Source: Tillus elongatus (lineage: Eukaryota; Arthropoda; Insecta; Coleoptera; Cleridae). Taken from it: a stretch of DNA of 64,000 nucleotides. The stretch is taken from positions 161,708,118 through 161,772,117 of the forward strand of contig OZ023265.1 in the NCBI GenBank assembly GCA_964006375.1, read 5' to 3'. The notes under the pieces were generated by a model. That model saw nothing but the letters and a program-made list of their open reading frames with translations. It had not been told where the DNA came from and made no database searches. This document shows, piece by piece, positions 23,451 to 34,042 of this stretch. Every line of letters begins with the position of its first letter. Within the stretch, counting starts at the first letter, position 1. A program made the translations under genes and the position numbers.

Positions 23451-26400
23451 TTTTTTTAATGTCAACAACACACCACGAGGGCTTACAGCCTAAATACTAT
23501 CGTACCGTGGGTGTTGACAAGGAGGAAAGAGGCAGCTTGTTAATTCTGGACTTGAAAGTTTGGAGGTTCGGAGGAGAAGGAAAAACATGTGCCGGCAAGG
23601 AATTCCACAACTTGGAAGTCCTCGGGACAAAAGAGCGGGCATAACAAGATGTTCTATGTCTGGTGACCTGGACAGTAAAAGGGTGCATTCGCTCTGTTCC
23701 CCTGGTAGATCTGCTGGGGGCAGCAGGTGGGGGAATTATGGAGGAAAGCTCCTCTGAGCAGTGCCCGTGCAGATATCTATAAAAGAGAGAGAGGTCACCA
23801 ACGGCACGTCGGTGGGCAAGGGATGGAAGCCTTTGGGTGAGGGCAGGGTCACCGATGAGACGTATAGCTCTCTTTTGAATGGAGTCCAGGATAGCGAGTG
23901 TAGAAGCGGCAGCTGCACCCCAGATGTGGGAGCAGTATTCGAGGTTTGGCCTCATTTGTGAAGTGTATAAGGTATAGAGATTAGTTGGTGAAAAGTATTT
24001 GCGAGCCCGGAAGAGGAAACCCAATTTCTTAGCAGCCGCTTCTGCAATTGATGTAACAAGTTGGTGCCAATTAAGATTTCGATCCACAGAAATGCCAACA
24101 AGAGAAAAGGACTCATTACTTTGAATAACTTGGTTGTTCATTGTGATGGGTCTAGGGCTGCTGTATCTCTTGTGAGAAAGAAAGCAAGACTTAGTTTTGG
24201 TGGGGTTGAATTGTACAAGATTTCTACTTCCCCAGTCTAATATTTTTTGGAGGTCCACGGAGACAGAACCCTCCATGAGTCTGCGATCCTCATCTAACTG
24301 GGCTAAAGAGACAGGCTTAGAATATTGTATATTTGAGTGGAGGGTGCTGTCGTCCGCGTAACTGTGAACTGGATTGGATGTGCTAGAGAGAAGGTCATTG
24401 ATGTGCAGAAGAAACAAAGTAGGGGCTAAAGCTGAACCTTGAGGAACTCCTGCATTAATTGGATACAGTTTAGAGGAATGGCCATCCACAACAACAGATA
24501 TTCTCCTGTTGGAGAGGAAATTTGCTGTCCAGGTACAAAGTTTTGGTGGTAGGCCATAGGCCGGAAGTTTATTAAGCAGCGCTGCGTGCCAGACCTGGTC
24601 GAATGCTTTGGATATGTCTAGAGCAACAATCTGGGATTCACCGTGTTGTTCCATAGACTTGTTCCAAGAATGGGTGACAAAGGAAAGGAGGTCGGCAGTC
24701 GATCTGCGCTGACGGAATCCATACTGCCTGTCGTGGATTAGACTGTGTTTTTCAAGGAATTTTAGTAGTTCGGTGTTTATATACTTTTCCATCACTTTAG
24801 AGATGACTGAAAGGAGAGAAATAGGCCTGTAGTTGCTAGGAAGCGCTTTGGATCCTTTCTTGGGGATGGGTTGTACTCGAGCAGTTTTCCAGTTACTAGG
24901 GAATATGCCTTTATTGTAAGATATCTGAAACAGACGAGTCAGGACAGGAGCAAGTTCTGGTGCGCATTTTTTGAGAACAATTGCTGGGATCTCGTCAAGG
25001 CCAGAGGCTTTCCTGGTATTAAGAGAAGAGAGCATCTTTCGTACCTTTTTAGTTTTGAAAATGATATCAGTCATTTTACGCGCGACATTGGGGACTGTTG
25101 GTGGTTGAACATTTGGAGGTGGGTTGAGAGTAGAATTTCCGGCGAACAACGAAGCAAAAAGTTCAGCCTTGCCCAGGGCGGTAGAAACAATTTCATCCCC
25201 TGAGACAAGAGGTGGGAACGTGCTCTTGCAGAAATTATTCCCAATAGACTTAGCAAGAGTCCAGAAGGGTTTGCCGCCGTTGGAGCTTGAGAGGACTTTG
25301 TTTTTTATGTGGTTATTAAACGAGTTTTTTGCCTCAGAAAGAATGCGGACATAGCGGTTTCTTGCGTCGTTGAATGCTTGACGATTTTCTTGACTGGGAT
25401 TGTGTAGAAGCGTTTTGTGAGCTTTGACCTTTTCCAGTCTGGCCTTGTCACAGGATTTAGAGAACCAGGGCTTTTGAGTGGCTGAAGAGGTTTTCTGTGT
25501 ACGTGGAATAAATAATTCCATGCCAGCTTGGATAATTTCGGTGACGTTTTGTGAGATATCAGAGGGGTCAGGATGAGAGAAGCAGACAGACGCCCATGGA
25601 AATGAGGAAAAGTAATCCCGCATTTCGTCCCAGTTTGCGGAGTTGTAGTGCCAAACGATACGTGGGTGTGATGACTGTGTGACCTCGGGTTGCATTGCAC
25701 AGGAAGCAGTGACCATGCCGTGGTCTGAGCGACCAAGGGGGGCGGTGACTGATATCTTATAGCATTCAGGGTTTGTAGTAAGAATGAGATCCAAGGGATT
25801 TGAGCTGTGTGTTGGGATACGAGGAAAGTAAGTAGGTTGCTGAACCATATTGGCCAAAGAATTGCTGACTGCAAAGGCCTCCGCTGCTCTCCCTTGTGGA
25901 TCGGTTTTTGAAGATCCTAGCCATTCCTTATTATGGACATTGAAGTCGCCAAGAATAGTGACCTCGGAGGAAGGATATTCAGAAATCAGATAGTCGGTTT
26001 TTTCAGAAAGGTAGTCAAAGAGCTGTACAAAGTTGTTGTCAGAAGGTGACCGGTAAATGCAACAGATGAATTTAGTTGCAGCCCTGAGAGAGAGTTTTAT
26101 CCATAGTATGTCTTTTCTTCCAGCTTCTAAATTGGGAAGTCTGGTGCAGGGTAGATTGCTACGGACGTATGCGCACACGCCTCCATGCAATCTAAAGGCA
26201 GTAAGGAGCTCATACCCCGGGAAATTAAGGTGATTAGTGGCTGTTTTGGCACTGATTTGGGTTTCGGTGAGGAAGAGGAGTTGGGGCCTGTTAGCCTGGA
26301 GGAAATGGTGGACGGAGTTCAGGTTAGAATTTAGGCCACATATATTCGAAAAGGATATGTTAAATCTTGATGTTGGCGCCCCCTGTACACCCCTCACCCG

Positions 26401-26609
26401 GAGATCCGAATGGAGGGGTATTTTGCCTCCGGAATATTTTATACAAGGAGGAGCCATCATCATTTTTGCTTATAAGGGAAACCGACTCATACACCAGAAC
26501 CGGAAACGTCCGTTGGGACTTCACCGGCCCTTGATGTATGGGGTGGTACCTCCTCGGGCGTGAAAAAATCCTTTACTATTACATAAAGGAAAATTCCACT
26601 ACCACCTGC
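23451..26609 (-). mobile_element. Non-LTR retrotransposon, copy 5 (full length, intact ORF)
   Basis: About 3.15 kb. The 5' end is GCAGGTGGTAGTGG (26609), the same place where copy 2 begins. The 5' UTR is about 146 bp, followed by one ORF of 988 codons (26463-23497) and a 3' UTR ending CTCGTGGTGTGTTGTTGACA with an A-rich tail. No gag-like ORF1 is present. It is the only one of eight family members here with an unbroken ORF, and is the likely reference for the others. Orientation matches the ABC transporter gene, but it lies downstream of that gene's stop codon. Confidence 0.93.
23497..26463 (-). CDS. Endonuclease-reverse transcriptase of non-LTR retrotransposon
   Basis: 988 aa. It nicks target DNA and reverse-transcribes the element RNA at the nick. 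The AP-type endonuclease occupies about residues 33-250: FSNICGLNSNLN, LFLTETQ (catalytic Glu), GDFNVHN at 172-178 and RSDHGM at 245-250. The reverse transcriptase is at about 500-790: SNYRPISLLS, ALDISKAFDQVWH (first catalytic Asp), GVPQGSALAP and YADDS at 702-706. The C-terminal part has the SHIWGAAA and TSKLWNSLP blocks common in jockey/CR1-group enzymes. There is no RNase H domain. The start is the ATGATGATGG cluster; an in-frame TAA nine bases upstream excludes a longer ORF and is also seen in copy 3. All key residues are present, so the enzyme could be active. Confidence 0.92.
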   Translation of the reverse strand: MMMAPPCIKYSGGKIPLHSDLRVRGVQGAPTSRFNISFSNICGLNSNLNSVHHFLQANRPQLLFLTETQISAKTATNHLNFPGYELLTAFRLHGGVCAYVRSNLPCTRLPNLEAGRKDILWIKLSLRAATKFICCIYRSPSDNNFVQLFDYLSEKTDYLISEYPSSEVTILGDFNVHNKEWLGSSKTDPQGRAAEAFAVSNSLANMVQQPTYFPRIPTHSSNPLDLILTTNPECYKISVTAPLGRSDHGMVTASCAMQPEVTQSSHPRIVWHYNSANWDEMRDYFSSFPWASVCFSHPDPSDISQNVTEIIQAGMELFIPRTQKTSSATQKPWFSKSCDKARLEKVKAHKTLLHNPSQENRQAFNDARNRYVRILSEAKNSFNNHIKNKVLSSSNGGKPFWTLAKSIGNNFCKSTFPPLVSGDEIVSTALGKAELFASLFAGNSTLNPPPNVQPPTVPNVARKMTDIIFKTKKVRKMLSSLNTRKASGLDEIPAIVLKKCAPELAPVLTRLFQISYNKGIFPSNWKTARVQPIPKKGSKALPSNYRPISLLSVISKVMEKYINTELLKFLEKHSLIHDRQYGFRQRRSTADLLSFVTHSWNKSMEQHGESQIVALDISKAFDQVWHAALLNKLPAYGLPPKLCTWTANFLSNRRISVVVDGHSSKLYPINAGVPQGSALAPTLFLLHINDLLSSTSNPVHSYADDSTLHSNIQYSKPVSLAQLDEDRRLMEGSVSVDLQKILDWGSRNLVQFNPTKTKSCFLSHKRYSSPRPITMNNQVIQSNESFSLVGISVDRNLNWHQLVTSIAEAAAKKLGFLFRARKYFSPTNLYTLYTSQMRPNLEYCSHIWGAAAASTLAILDSIQKRAIRLIGDPALTQRLPSLAHRRAVGDLSLFYRYLHGHCSEELSSIIPPPAAPSRSTRGTERMHPFTVQVTRHRTSCYARSFVPRTSKLWNSLPAHVFPSPPNLQTFKSRINKLPLSSLSTPTVR

Positions 26610-27299
26610 TATGGATTGGATTGGATCAATGTCTACCCCTTTAAAAATAAGATTAATAAAGGGACTATCAATTGTCCAGTAGTTATGATTTTCGACATAG
26701 TAGGAGGATACAAAACATTATCATCATTTTGCATCCATGCCTATTGTCGGTAATTATTCCTAAATAAGGTAAAAATAGGTAAAAATCTGGACGCAGCAAG
26801 TGTGTTATGGCAGTGAATTTTCATAAAAATGTGTTCATTGTTTTATGGTTACTAGTTAAAGAAAATTTTCAAATGTTTCAAAGTCGTGATCTCGTCATAA
26901 GCGAATCTTTTTTATGAAAATTCGTTAAAACAAAATTTCTATGCTAATTTGCTAAAAAATAGCACTTCTACAAAAATTGGTTAAAAAATTATGCGTAAAA
27001 AATTCTATAAGATATTTTTCTAAAAAAGTTCCCTAAACAGTTTTTTTGCTCGAACATTCATTACCTGAAACATTATTTTTCACGAATTTCGTAAAAAAAT
27101 GTTATCAAAACTTCGCCTAAATATCTTTCACACAATAATACGAAACAAATTTTTCATTTTGTTTCAAGAAAATCACAAACAATTTTGTTTCAAGGAAATT
27201 TCGTAGAAAACTTTAAGAAAATTTGCTATTTCAAGAACATTTTGTACATGAAAATTCGCTAATGAAATAAATTTAAATTTGTACCATTTGATCTAAATA
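26610..27299. other. AT-rich spacer with a solitary MITE end
   Basis: A lone MITE terminal repeat is at about 26789-26824 (CTGGACGCAGCAAGTGTGTT). The following 400 bp repeat short AAAATTCGCTAA-like words in both orientations, as in decayed repeat A/B sequence. No gene. Confidence 0.5.
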
Positions 27300-27865
27300 C
27301 AGACGTGAGACTTCTTATGCGAATCCAAAAAGAAAGTTTGTGAAGCCACACGAAAAGTCTATACTTCTGTATTCAGTATGGGATGGTTTAACCAAGTTAG
27401 AGCAACGAAAACAACCTGATCTGCTTTTAAAATTTAAATTAAGTCTTAAGAGTTCCTATTCCAGTAAAGAATTATTTTTATAAAAATTCGCCAATGATTC
27501 AGTGCAGTTACATAATCTGATCATATAACGTTAAAAAAAGAAGAAAAAAAACATATTTCACACACCTGGGTTTGAACCAGCGTCATCTCCAAGTTAATAA
27601 CATTGGACAAATGTCGTTCATTGCTCACTAACTGAGCTATAGAGGAAGAGGATAAGTTAGTTATAACGAACGTGTTATAAGTATAATGTCAACTTATGCT
27701 TTTGCACAGCAAATAATTTCTATTTCAAATGGATTTTTGGCAAAAGTGCAAAAGTTTTACCAAATTAAAAGTAAATCCTAAAGTAAAAATCCCCAATGTA
27801 GCCCGTTTGTAAGTTCAATTATTTGACTGTTTCCATTTACCTTTTTAGCAACTAAAAAATTGAAT
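27300..27865 (-). repeat. SINE-like repeat with a tRNA-like head, copy 1
   Basis: Bases 27325-27560 match 36385-36640 (shared words TTGTGAAGCCAC, AATTAAGTCTTAA, ACATAATCTGATCA or close variants). The tRNA-like segment at 27562-27650 is at its right side, on the minus strand. Two related copies with a tRNA-like end suggest a tRNA-derived SINE or a decayed relative. Confidence 0.45.
27562..27650 (-). other. tRNA-like sequence (A box and B box), not a functional tRNA
   Basis: The minus strand has TATAGCTCAGTTAGTGAGC (a D-arm with a GCTC/GAGC stem) and CTGGTTCAAACCCAGG (a T-arm with a 7-nt TTCAAAC loop). Between them, GACAT/ATGTT can close a 7-nt loop TTGTCCA, which would give anticodon GTC. The acceptor ends do not pair, and seven extra bases sit before the anticodon stem. 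It is therefore a tRNA relic or SINE promoter rather than a tRNA gene. Confidence 0.5.
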
Positions 27866-27888
27866 ACTGATGCTGCCAACTATCACAG

Positions 27889-27990
<102 letters not shown>

Positions 27991-28174
27991 CTCTCAATTA
28001 TGTTGAGAAAATTAGTATGTCAACTATTCGTTGTATTTTCCTTCAATTACCAATGACAGTTTTCGGTAAAATCCTATATTTTCTGTGCCGGATGTGTTAA
28101 ACATAGGTCAACGAATGCGAAACGGGAGGAAATGTCATTTAGAGTTAAAATGATGAAGAGAGCTTTATTTATTA

Positions 28175-29503
28175 TTTTTTTAATTTCAACAACACAACAC
28201 GAGGGCTTACAGCCTAAATAATATCGTACCGTGGGTGTCGACAAGGACAAAGAGGCAACTTGTTAATTCTGGACTTGAAGGTTTGGAGGTTCGGAGGAGA
28301 AGGAAAAACATGTGTCGGCAAGGAATTCCACAACTTGGAAGTCCTCAGGACTAAAGAGCGGGCATAACAAATTATTCTATGTCTGGTGACCTGGACAGTA
28401 AAGGGTGCATTCACTCTGTTCCCCTGGTAGATCTATTGGGGGCAGCAGGTTGAGGAACTATGGAAGAAAACTCCTCTGACCAGTGCCCGTGCAGATATCT
28501 ATAAAAGAGAGAGAGAGAGAGAGAGAGAGAGGTCACCAACGGCACGTCGGTGTGCAAGAGATGGCAGCCTTTGAGTGAGGGTAGGGTCAACGATGAGACA
28601 TATAGAGCTCTCTTCTGAATGGAGTCCAGGATAGCGAGTGTAGAAGCGGCAGCGGAACCCCAGATGTGGGAGCAGTAGTCGAGGTTTGACCTTATTTGTG
28701 AAGTATATAAGGTATAGAGATTAGCTGGTGAAAAGTATTTGCGAGCCCGAAAGAAAAAACTAATTTCTTAGAAGCCGCTTCTGCAATTGAAGTGACATGT
28801 TGGTGCCAATTGAGATTTCTATCCACAGAAATGCCAACAAGTGAAAAGGACTCATTACTTTGAATAACTTGGTTGTTCATTGTGATGGGTCTAGGGCTGG
28901 TGTATCTCTCATGAGACTGAGATTTGGTGGGGTTGAATTGTACAAAATTTCTACTTCCCCAGTCTAATTTTTTTTCCAGATCCACGGAGACAGAACCCTT
29001 CATGAGTCTGCGATCCTCATCTAATTTTAGGCTAAAGAGACAGGCTTAGAATATTGTATGTTTGAGTGAAGGGTGCTGTCGTCCGCGTAACTGTGAACTG
29101 GGTTGGATGTGTTAGAGAGGAGGTCATTGATGTGGAGAAGAAACAAAGTAGAGGCCAAAGCTGAACCTTGAGGAACTCCTGCATTAATTGGATACAGTTT
29201 AGAGACATGGCCATCCATGACACCAGAAATGCTCCGGTTGGAGAGGAAATTTGCTGTCCAGGTACAGAGTTTTGGTGGTAGGCTATAGGCCGAAAGTTTA
29301 TTAGGCAGCGCTGTGTGCCAGACCTGGCGAACAACGAGGCAAAAAGTTCAGCCTTGCCCAGGGCGGTAGAAACAATTTCATCCCTTGAAACAAGAGGTGG
29401 GAACGTGCTCTTGCAGAAATTATTCCCAATAGATTTAGCAAGAGTCCAGAAGGGTTTGCTGCAACTGGAGCTTGATAGGACTTTGTTTTTGATGTGGTTA
29501 TTG
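28175..29503 (-). mobile_element. Non-LTR retrotransposon, copy 6 (internally deleted)
   Basis: The 3' terminus (CTCGTGTTGTGTTGTTGAAA plus A-rich tail) lies at the left. The RT C-terminal half is present up to about 29335, where GACCTGGC is joined directly to the pre-RT segment (GAACAACGAGGCAAAAAG). The centre of the RT and the whole endonuclease are missing. The seed GAGAGAG at 28506-28532 has grown to about 13 GA units. Frameshifts break the reading (for example near 29025). Confidence 0.9.
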
Positions 29504-29847
29504 ATGTGGTCATGCTTGCAACCACAAGACGATGCCGTTTTAGACTGTGGTGATGTAATAATTTACAGGGGGTTGTAATAAAAAATATGTATTTTAGCAA
29601 AACTTTTATTTCTACTACATACATTTCCTAATAACTAGAAATTGTGCCTTAAAGGGAACTCAGGCTTAAACATAACATTTTATTCAAAACGCAGAAAAGA
29701 GACAGCACGTTTTGATCATAATCCGCTAAATATAGTATTGTTCCAGCATATAAACTTGAAGAATTCGTCCCTGCGCGTACGTCTCGTCAGGGTGAAATGG
29801 TCAAGTCTGGACCCCACTCTAGTTAAACAGCAGTATGAACTCAACTG
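29504..29847. other. Spacer without recognised gene
   Basis: A short inverted repeat, GTGGTCATGCTTGCAACCAC, lies at 29516-29535. Nothing else is recognisable. Confidence 0.4.
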
Positions 29848-30906
29848 TATACAGGCTGCTTCACGGTGAGCGACCTATTAGACGTTTCTGGAGAACTACA
29901 CGTATTTAAATTCTGAAAATTGGTATCCGCACGTTTTTGATACCGATCTTTCTAACTAAAATATTTTCCAATAATCCTGCACTTCCGGTAATACCGGAAG
30001 TCGACACAAACTTTTTTTTTAATAGAACATCCTGTATATGATTAGCTTTTTCAATTACACGTTCAATTTAAGGACCACTTTGATGACAACATATTCGGGC
30101 TAGTTCGTACCGCTTCGGATTTATTTGCCATTTTGTAGAAAAAATTCGATTTCGCTTTAGAAAAATTCCGATATCATTAAAGACATGCAAGATAGAAACA
30201 TGCGGTTTTCACTATCCCATAGAGCGTAAACATTCCTACATACTGTTCTAAACACAATACGATTTTAACATAACTGTTATTTATAACATACATTTGAATT
30301 TGAAAATTTTCAATCATAGATAACTTGTTAACAGTTAATAATGTATACTCAAAAGAAAGGTAATTTAACGCTGAATCAGATGCCGTGGACACATGGGTAC
30401 CGTTCCATTAAAAAAAAATCAAGTTATCTATGATTGAAAATTTTCAAATTCAAATGTATGTTATAAATAACTGTTATGTTAAAATCATATTGTGTTTACA
30501 ACAGTATGTAGGAATTTTTACGCTCTATGAGGTAGCGAAAACCGCATGTTTCTATCTTGCATGTCTCTAATGATATCGGAATTTTTCTAAAGGGCTCCAA
30601 TCGTAATTTTTTTCTAGAAAATGGCGAATAAATCCGAAACCGTACGAACTAGCCCATATATGTTGTTATCAAAGTGGCCCTTAAATTGAACATGTACTTT
30701 AAAAAGTTAATAATATACAGGCTGCTCCATTAAAAAAAACAAAGTTTGTGTTGACTTCCGGTATATTCGGAAGTGCAGGCTAATTGAAAATATTTTAGTT
30801 ATAAATATCAGTATAGAAAACGTGCGGATGCCAATTATCAGAATTTAAATACATGTAGTTCTCCAGAAACGTCTAATAGGCTACTCACCGCGAAGCACCC
30901 TGTATA
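29848..30906. mobile_element. Long palindromic non-coding element, 1.06 kb
   Basis: Ends are TATACAGGCTGCTTCACGG at the left and its near complement CCGCGAAGCACCCTGTATA at the right. Arms of about 470 bp pair along most of their length, including 30178-30322 with 30421-30565, around a roughly 97-bp centre. TA flanks each end, as expected for a Tc1/mariner-type foldback MITE. The right end is only 65 bp from the ABC transporter stop codon, so it occupies the downstream 3' region of that gene. Confidence 0.85.
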
Positions 30907-30970
30907 TGGGATGTTACAGTATTTTTAAAATAATTATTCCGCATTTGCTTAAAATTTTCAGTTCCTTTGT

Positions 30971-31235
30971 CTATCTAAAATTACTCTCATACGCTCTCTT
31001 GGCAATTTGTTTGAGTTGTATAGTCATAGCAGGTCCTGTTTGTGCGACCATCCTGTGAAACTGCGAGTCTTCGTCTTGTAGAAGAAGATATGGGTGGTCG
31101 AACTCCACTATAGATCCTGAATCCATGACCAAGACACGATCAGAATCCATTATCGTGTTCAATCTATGGGCTATGCTCAGCACTGTACAGTCTTTGAATT
31201 TCCTCCTGATCGTAGCTTGAATTAGTGAATCTGTC
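30971..31235 (-). CDS. ABCC4-like transporter, last exon (NBD2 H-loop and C terminus)
   Basis: 88 codons including the TAG stop at 30971-30973. The acceptor is TTTTTTTAG at 31236-31244. It completes the codon begun in the preceding exon (CA+G, Gln) and reads [13 protein letters not shown], then the H-loop SIAHRLNT (the switch His that contacts the ATP gamma-phosphate), then a C-terminal helix ending ESNFR. Ends of this kind (DxGxxxEFDHPxxLL) are typical of ABCC NBD2. No AATAAA is seen in the 65 bp before the palindromic element at 29848-30906, so the polyadenylation site may lie in that element. Confidence 0.93.
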
Positions 31236-31377
31236 CTAAAAAAAATAGTTTTAAAAATCAGATGGCTGTAACCGATATTTGGTGTGGCTTAAATTTTAGG
31301 TCATAGTAGAGCAATTTGATACGCGCTTTTTCGCTACAATGTAGTTTTTGTAGATAACAACTTAAAAAAAAGCCTGG

Positions 31378-31415
31378 ACGCAGCAAGTGCGTTATGGTAG
31401 TGAATTTTCATAGAA
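31378..31415. repeat. Solitary MITE terminal repeat
   Basis: CTGGACGCAGCAAGTGCGTT and the following TATGGTAGTGAATTTTCAT match the MITE family end, with no partner end within 350 bp. It lies in the last intron of the ABC gene. Confidence 0.7.
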
Positions 31416-31567
31416 ATGATTTGGCACAAAATATTTTATTAAAACTTTTTTGGTGGTCTATGCAATTTATCATGGTCGTAGTCAATGAAAAGTTACCCGT
31501 TCCTTACTCAATGAACTTTAGAATACAACTCTTAAAGTCTTGCCATAGAAACACAGATATTCTCTTC

Positions 31568-32146
31568 GGAATATGTCTTTTCTTCCAGCTTCCAAATTGG
31601 GGAGTCTGGTGCAGGGTAGATTGCTACGGACGTATGCGGACACGCCTCCATGCAATGTAAAGGAAGTAAGGGAAATTAAGGTGATTAGTGGCTGTTTTGG
31701 CACTGATTGGGGTTTCGGTGAGGAAGAAGAGTTAGGGCCTATTAGCCTGGAGGAAGTGGTGGACGGAGTTCAGGTTAGAATTTAGGCCACATATATTCGA
31801 GAAGGATATGTTAAATCTTGATCCCGACGCCCCCTGTACACCCCTCTCCCGGAGATCCGAATGGAGAGGTATTTTATCTCCGGAATCTTTTGTATCTGGA
31901 GGAGCCGTCACTATTTTTGTTTATAAGGGAAACCGACTCATACACCAGAACCGGAAACGTGTGTTGGGACTTCACTGGCCCCTTAATGTAAGAGGTGTTA
32001 CCTCCTCGGGCGTGAAAAAATCCTTTACTATCGCGTAAAGGAAAAGTCCACTACCACCTGCTTGACTCCGATTAGTCGCCTCGTACGACAGGCAGGAGTT
32101 ACCTTGGGCCTATTCTTTTAGTTAGTCCCCGGACCCTCAGGGGCAA
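31568..32146 (-). mobile_element. Non-LTR retrotransposon, copy 7 (5' part with extended leader)
   Basis: The minus strand has a 5' part only: the leader, the start region and about 100 codons of the endonuclease (to about 31568). Unlike copies 2 and 5, its leader continues about 85 bp beyond GCAGGTGGTAG (32061) into a G/C-rich segment. That segment has possible stems ACTCC/GGAGT and CCCC/GGGG. It lies in the last intron of the ABC gene, in the gene's orientation. Confidence 0.88.
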
Positions 32147-32329
32147 ATTCATTACTAATGGAGAGTTATATTTTTAAAATTATCATGCAGATTAACTTTG
32201 TCCTTACGTGAAGACCTTGCAAGCATATCACCCTCGAATAACGTCAAATTCAACAATGTATTTAGGCGATCCTTAATTATTTTTAGCCATGCCATTTTAG
32301 TGAGTTTGCATTAAGAACATTCACAAATA

Positions 32330-33442
32330 GAGAATTTCCTTTTCCACCTCCTTGGCGACTCTTGCATGCCCTATTACTGCTCCCTCTCCGCACCAGTTAC
32401 CTCAGTCCCGGATTCTAATATGCGACACCATAGCCTCCCTTCTGATACAGATGGGAAGCGGTGGCAGCATCAACAGGACCTCTAGCGCGGCTGAGGGTGT
32501 CGTCCTCATAGCGCCTGTGATACCCAGGATTGCCTGCCTTTGGAGTTTGGCCAGCTTCCTGCTGGTAGTTTGGTTCACACCACACCACCAGACCAACGCC
32601 CCATAGAGGATTCTCGGCCTGACGATCGCAGTGTAGATCCAATGAAGGATCCGAGGATTAAGTCCCCAGGTCCTCCCTATCACACGACGCAGCTGCCAGA
32701 GGGTCGCTACTCCCTTCCTCACAACTCGTTCTATTTGCGACCCCCATATTAGTTTGGGGTCCAGGATCACCCCCAAATATTTGACCTCCCGCACTAAAGC
32801 TAAAGGTTTTCCAAACATCACGGGCGCCCTGAACCTCTCTACCTTCCTCTTCTTGGTAAATAGGATCATCTCCGTCTTCGCCGGGTTTACGGAGAGTCCC
32901 TGCTCACCACACCACCTTTCGATTATGCTACAAGCAGCCTGCATACACTCACAGACGACGCCGAGGAATTTGCCGGTGACTAAGACCAGCCCATCATCAG
33001 CGTACGCCTGGGCGTAGAAGCCATTCTTAGAGAGTCGCTCCAAGAGGCCGTCCATGAGCAAACACCATATATGAGGCGAAAGGCAGCTGCCCTGAGGACA
33101 GCCGCCCGTCACCCCAACGTCCAGCCCTCGGCCCCTCAAGGTCAGCGACACTCCCCTGTCCTCCAGCATGCTCTCCACCCAGCTTATTAGGGACCTCGGC
33201 GTTCCCCTCTCCTGTAGGGCGGTACAGACCGTATCCGTCCTTGCCTTATCAAAGGCCCCCTCCACATCGAAGAACACAGCTAATGTGCTCTCCCCGTAGT
33301 GTAGGGCCCTTTCCACCTTCCGCGTCACAGCGTGGAGCGCCGTCTCCGTCGATTTCCCCCGCTGGTACGCGTGCTGACCTTTGTGGAAGGGATGATCCTT
33401 GAGGATCCCTCCCAACATAAACATATCTACTAACTTTTCCAA
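32330..33442 (-). pseudogene. Reverse transcriptase fragment, R1/Loa-type non-LTR element
   Basis: Open for 346 codons (33442-32402). RT motifs in order: KGQHAYQRGKSTETAL, AVFFDVEGAFD (catalytic Asp), GGCPQGSCLSP, QAYADDGLVL (YADD box), NPAKTEMILF and LGVILD, then the thumb region with ILYGALVWW and KLQRQAILGITGAMRTTP. Past the stop at 32402 the frame reads on as NWCGEGAVIGHARVAKEV, so the ORF ends by a premature stop. The endonuclease end and 3' end are missing. It is G/C-richer than its surroundings, so it is a recent arrival. The RNase H fragment at 62170-63130 could be the 3' part of the same family. Confidence 0.88.
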
Positions 33443-34042
33443 TGCATTAAGTAGAAAGGATGTTAGGCTGATGGTTTACACGCATGCAAAAGTGTATTGA
33501 TCTTTATGAAGAATATTTAAAAAAACAATAAAACCATTCTCGATGATAAATATTTGTTTTTTCTTTAATCCCAAAACATAAATGGGAACCCTCGTATTAC
33601 TGTGCTTATCGTAATTAGTTTACAATCATGTAATGTCTGTATTTGTTTAGCTTTGTGTGAAAAAGTACTCACTAATTATTTAAAAATTCTGCTTGAATAT
33701 TTATTATCAAATTTAAGAAGTTTCCTAGAGTATTTCACATAAGTTAGGTAAATGCTTTTATCTAATTTTATAAATGTTTTTGACCTGGCTAAATTATCTA
33801 CATATCTCCAAGAAACTCAGATAATTATTTTAAATGTGTGATAATAAATAATTAATGAATTTCTAAGAACGGCTTCCTATGCGTAGGTGTAAATTTGTCC
33901 ACAAATTAAGGCACGTTGATTAAAATTTAATTAGTTTAAATTTTTATCAAAAATTGTGTCGGTATTTTAATTAGCGGTCCCTCTATGTGAAAGATAACAA
34001 ACATTTTTACTGTCGTTTATATTAAATAATATTAATAAAAGT
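33443..34042. other. Intronic AT-rich sequence
   Basis: Part of the last ABC intron. No gene or named repeat seen. Confidence 0.45.

Noticed and set aside
23497..26463. The 988-codon ORF as a host gene
   Set aside because: It is bounded by the family ends and present in eight copies; it is the retrotransposon protein.
24871..26563. Plus-strand ORFs of 60-110 codons opposite the 988-codon ORF, and equivalents in the other copies
   Set aside because: They are antisense shadows of the non-LTR ORF; the same shadows recur in each copy, and they carry no domain.
27562..27650. Functional tRNA-Asp gene
   Set aside because: The acceptor stem does not pair and there are extra bases before the anticodon arm; it is kept only as tRNA-like.
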